DNA of 64,000 bases from SZUA-38 sp965212525 (GTDB lineage Bacteria; Pseudomonadota; Gammaproteobacteria; Xanthomonadales; SZUA-38), in the NCBI GenBank assembly GCA_965212525.1, contig CBDBVC010000030.1, positions 62,001-126,000 of the forward strand, in the 5' to 3' direction. Every line of letters begins with the position of its first letter. Positions within the stretch are counted from its first letter, which is position 1. The position numbers and the translations under genes are program-made. The notes under the pieces were generated by a model, which was not told the DNA's origin, did no database searches, and saw only the letters and a list, made by a program, of their open reading frames with translations. Positions 61,695-64,000 of this stretch are shown here, piece after piece.

Positions 61695-62636
61695 TCAGTT
61701 CCTGCGCAGTGCCCAGACCTGTTTGCCGGCATCCCACAGGCACAGCAGTAGCAGCAGGGTGAGCACGATGGTCTCGACGATGATCAGCGATTCGGACAGG
61801 CGCGGGTCACCCGGTATCGGCAGCGGCTCGACCACCAGTGGCCGTTCGGTGAGCAGGCGACTGATAATGACGATGGCCGCGAAGTTGATGGCAATATCGA
61901 CCATGCGCCAGTGTCGCTGCCACATGCCCTTGATCAGCATTACGATTTTCAGCAGCAGATCGGCAATGAAGACGATATTGATCGGCCAGAGATAAATGTG
62001 CAGCTCCGGCTTGAAGCTCAGTGTACTCACGTGTTCGCTGATGAACCAGGGCAACACCAGCAGGCCATTGAGGAGCAGCAGTGCGATGACATCGATGACG
62101 ATATCGGTGATGGCGTTGTTGCGATTGACCACGTTATCGAGTTCGAAATCGGTCAGGTTTTTCGGGTCCCAGTTTCTCAGTACCGGTTTGCCGTCCCACC
62201 AGTACTGGGCCAGCATGAAAGCAAGCGTGACGTAGGCAAAGGCCTTGAGCACCTCGGAAAAGATCTTCTCTGCCCAGTTGAACAGGTCGGGTGCCGATTC
62301 CCATCCGGGCTGGATAATGACCGGACCAATGATCACCATCAGTGCGATGGCCGGGATCACCACCCACAGCGTCATCTTGTACAGCGGCATCAGCTCGGCC
62401 GGAAACAGCGGCTTGTTGCCCTTGTAGGCTTCAGCCACACGCAGCGGGTGGCCCATCTCGCGAAGCACATCATCGACCGTGGCCTCATCGATTTCGGCAT
62501 CGGTTTGCCTGGCCTCGATTGAATCCAGCAGCACGGATGTCAGTTCCTGTTCGATGTCTGCCCGTTGCTCGGCCGGCAGCTGCAGACCCACGGCCTGCAC
62601 GTATTGCCTGACTTTTTCTGTGTACTTGAAACTCAT
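61695..62636 (-). CDS. HAAS-domain membrane protein controlled by PadR
   Basis: 313 residues. The N-terminal 75 residues form a HAAS (DUF1700-type) helical signalling domain (YVQAVGLQLPAEQRADIEQE, VDDVLREMGHPLRVAEAY). Six hydrophobic segments follow, such as TLWVVIPAIALMVIIGPVII and NIVFIADLLLKIVMLI, in three pairs. Proteins of this type pair with PadR regulators and are thought to sense the envelope; the exact role is not known. Its ATG overlaps the padR-type stop (ATGA). Confidence 0.82.
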   Translation of the reverse strand: MSFKYTEKVRQYVQAVGLQLPAEQRADIEQELTSVLLDSIEARQTDAEIDEATVDDVLREMGHPLRVAEAYKGNKPLFPAELMPLYKMTLWVVIPAIALMVIIGPVIIQPGWESAPDLFNWAEKIFSEVLKAFAYVTLAFMLAQYWWDGKPVLRNWDPKNLTDFELDNVVNRNNAITDIVIDVIALLLLNGLLVLPWFISEHVSTLSFKPELHIYLWPINIVFIADLLLKIVMLIKGMWQRHWRMVDIAINFAAIVIISRLLTERPLVVEPLPIPGDPRLSESLIIVETIVLTLLLLLCLWDAGKQVWALRRN

Positions 62637-62989
62637 GATTCGTTTACCTCGTCATTCTCGATCAGTGCCTGCATGACACCGCTCAACTGCGACCATTCCT
62701 CGATCAGCCGTTCCAGCACCTGCCTGCCGTTATCCGACAGGGCGTAGTATCGCCTGGCGCGCGGGCTGGCTTCCTGCCAGTGGCTGTCCAGCAGTCCCTG
62801 CTGTTCCAGCCGCCGTATCAGCGGATACAGGGTGCCTTCTTCGATATCCAGCCCCTGTTGCAGCAATTTCTGACGCAGGGAATAGGCGTATTCGGCCTGC
62901 TGCAGCTGTGACATCACGGCCAGCACCAGTGTGCCGCGTCGCAGCTCCAGGCAAAGTTTGGCCGTCTGTTGTTGTGGATCGTGGGTCAT
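62633..62989 (-). CDS. PadR-family transcriptional regulator
   Basis: 118 residues of the short PadR type: ELRRGTLVLAVMSQLQQAEYAYSL, then the wing LDIEEGTLYPLIRRLEQQGLL with YYALSDNGRQVLERL, and a dimerisation helix. It is the first gene of a two-gene operon with the HAAS protein. Two palindromes overlap its promoter, indicating autoregulation. Confidence 0.93.
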   Translation of the reverse strand: MTHDPQQQTAKLCLELRRGTLVLAVMSQLQQAEYAYSLRQKLLQQGLDIEEGTLYPLIRRLEQQGLLDSHWQEASPRARRYYALSDNGRQVLERLIEEWSQLSGVMQALIENDEVNES

Positions 62990-62998
62990 GTTCTCTTT

Positions 62999-63047
62999 AC
63001 TGTGTGTTGCACAGTACTAATATACTGTGCGTCATACAGTAATGCAA
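62999..63047 (-). promoter_or_regulatory. padR-type promoter with two operators
   Basis: Leftward promoter: TTGCAT (63042-63047), 17 bases, TATATT (63019-63024). Palindrome TACTGTGCGTCATACAGTA (63023-63041) fills the spacer; ACTGTGTGTTGCACAGT (62999-63015) covers the expected start near 63012. Both share ACTGT-N5..7-ACAGT arms, the ATACTGT-type PadR operator. Confidence 0.78.
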
Positions 63048-63167
63048 TCCTGCCGAAAGTCATGTCTGTCCATGAACTTTGCAAGTAACTGAAATGTCTG
63101 ATTATTTGAAGAAAGTACGCGATATTTGTCATGACAGGACGGTTTTTTGCTGTTTTCGGACATCGGC

Positions 63168-63196
63168 TTGACCACCCTGCCCTGGCTACCTAGGAT
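63168..63196 (+). promoter_or_regulatory. Sigma-70 type promoter
   Basis: TTGACC (63168-63173), 17 bases, TAGGAT (63191-63196), 30 bases before the ATG at 63227. Confidence 0.5.
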
Positions 63197-63226
63197 GAAC
63201 TCAAACGATCACCGCAAGGAGATGAC

Positions 63227-63517
63227 ATGAAGCGCAACAGAAACAAACGAACCATCGTATTGGCTGCCATTGCAGCAGTCAGCATCACCCTTGGACTGAC
63301 CGCTCTGGCAGAAGGTCCACACGGTGGACAGACGCCACACTCCGACCCCATGTTTTCGTGTTTCCACAATGGTGTTCTCTATTTCATGGTGATCAACGGC
63401 GCCTGCCCCGAGATTCCCTACGAAACCACCCCCGACGGTGAAGAAGTGCATTATTTCCCCAAGACCCATAACGAGGTTGATTGCATCATCAGTCGCCAGC
63501 TGATGTTCCAGCGCTGA
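63227..63517 (+). CDS. Small secreted protein of unknown function
   Basis: 96 residues with AAGGAGATGAC upstream. A basic N-terminus and hydrophobic core (TIVLAAIAAVSITLGLTALAEG) form a signal peptide. The mature 65 residues contain three cysteines (MFSCFHNGVL, NGACPEIPY, VDCIISR). No family recognised. Followed after 34 bases by another small gene. Confidence 0.62.
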   Translation: MKRNRNKRTIVLAAIAAVSITLGLTALAEGPHGGQTPHSDPMFSCFHNGVLYFMVINGACPEIPYETTPDGEEVHYFPKTHNEVDCIISRQLMFQR

Positions 63518-63551
63518 AACACCTACTGGCTGACCGCAAGGAGACTCGCAC

Positions 63552-63803
63552 ATGAAGGACAAGTTATCCGATCTTCACCATCACCTGTTTGCCCAGCTGG
63601 AACGGCTCAATGACGAAGCGCTCATCGGCGAGGACCTGAATGAGGAAATCGCACGATCGAAGGCCATCAGCAAGATTTCCGGCAATATCATCATGAACGC
63701 CAACCTGGTACTGAAGGCCGAGATCGCCATGCAGGAATCTGGCATCCGGGGCAATGTACCTGGGCTTACCGGTCCGGACGGACTCGAGGCACAGCGATCA
63801 TGA
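63552..63803 (+). CDS. Small phage-type conserved protein
   Basis: 83 residues, mostly helical. The pattern LHHHLFAQLERLNDE..EEIARSKAISKISGNIIMNANLVLKAE-IAM resembles a small family common in phages and prophages (about 80 residues, R-A-K-A-I-x-x-I-A-x-x-I-I-x-x-A). It overlaps the next gene by 4 bases. The resemblance is from memory and not proven. Confidence 0.55.
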   Translation: MKDKLSDLHHHLFAQLERLNDEALIGEDLNEEIARSKAISKISGNIIMNANLVLKAEIAMQESGIRGNVPGLTGPDGLEAQRS

Positions 63804-64000
63804 CCGCCTGGTTCTACAACGACGAGATGGTCGAGTTCCTGGCGGGCAATCAGCACCTGTCCCGCCAGGCGCTGACCAGAGCCTTCAACACCCGCTTCGG
63901 CTGCAGCAAATCGGTCAAGGCCATCAGTTCGGCCTGTCAGGAGCGGGGATTGCACAGCACACAGAGCGGTCGCTTCAGCAAGGGAAGCCGGCCCTGGAAC
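63800..64000 (+). CDS. HNH-endonuclease-like protein, N-terminal part (runs off the window)
   Basis: 67 codons from the ATG at 63800, overlapping the previous stop (ATGA). The start TAWFYNDEMVEFLAGNQHLSR, then LTRAFNTRFGCSKSVKAISSAC and the end GRFSKGSRPWN, match the N-terminal part of phage/prophage HNH endonucleases, which read ..GRF-x-KG-x-x-PWNKG before the nuclease domain. The HNH motif itself would lie beyond the window. Confidence 0.62.
   Translation, partial: MTAWFYNDEMVEFLAGNQHLSRQALTRAFNTRFGCSKSVKAISSACQERGLHSTQSGRFSKGSRPWN

Overview
The window reads as chromosomal DNA of a gammaproteobacterium (order not determinable from sequence alone). The backbone is fairly GC-rich, with Slt70-type transglycosylase, CCA-adding enzyme, TrkA/TrkH, a PadR/HAAS pair, class 1 FBPase and a GlnG/NtrX-type regulator, all close to gammaproteobacterial families. 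No rRNA, tRNA or CRISPR array was recognised.

Layout. 1-7.0 kb: start of aminopeptidase N (leftward), then a PLP dehydratase, 3-methyladenine glycosylase I, a secreted protein of unknown role, a TauE/SafE permease (leftward), Slt70 and Cca. 7.0-14.5 kb: one regulated export module with two inverted repeats, a sigma-54 type promoter, a MacA-like adaptor, an ABC ATPase, two MacB/FtsX-type permeases, a sigma-54-dependent response regulator and its histidine kinase. 14.6-19.3 kb: a GST, a MarR repressor divergent from an alpha/beta hydrolase across a double operator, a GyrI-domain AraC regulator with an SRPBCC protein, and TrhO. 19.3-28.2 kb: repeat-rich accessory DNA with secreted proteins (ASPIC/FG-GAP, parallel beta-helix, a DGTG repeat peptide, a MAM-like protein), an IS481 element inserted in a REP-like repeat, and a YwqG-like gene broken by an in-frame stop.

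28.2-36.5 kb is a graveyard of REP-associated tyrosine transposases: two full genes and three 5'-truncated fragments. They are separated by repeated hairpin-bearing ends headed by GGAC, and interleaved with an orphan toxin-tail/immunity-like pair and an IS3-family element. 36.5-49.9 kb is one giant Sec-exported Rhs/SpvB-type polymorphic toxin (about 4,260 codons if a single frameshift is repaired) followed 3 bases later by an Imm42-type immunity gene of much lower GC. 50.8-52.1 kb: a secreted PQQ-type sugar dehydrogenase.

52.6-64 kb: NtrX-like regulator, trkA and trkH (trkH carries a one-base frameshift), a repeat field with a duplicated block of about 165 bp, a DPP-IV-like peptidase with fbp, a PadR-controlled membrane protein, and at the right edge two small genes leading into what looks like a phage-type HNH endonuclease.

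Four families of dispersed palindromic repeats occupy nearly every long intergenic space from 19 kb on. Three backbone or accessory genes (rhs, trkH, the YwqG-like gene) each carry a single lesion; these could be true decay or base-calling errors.
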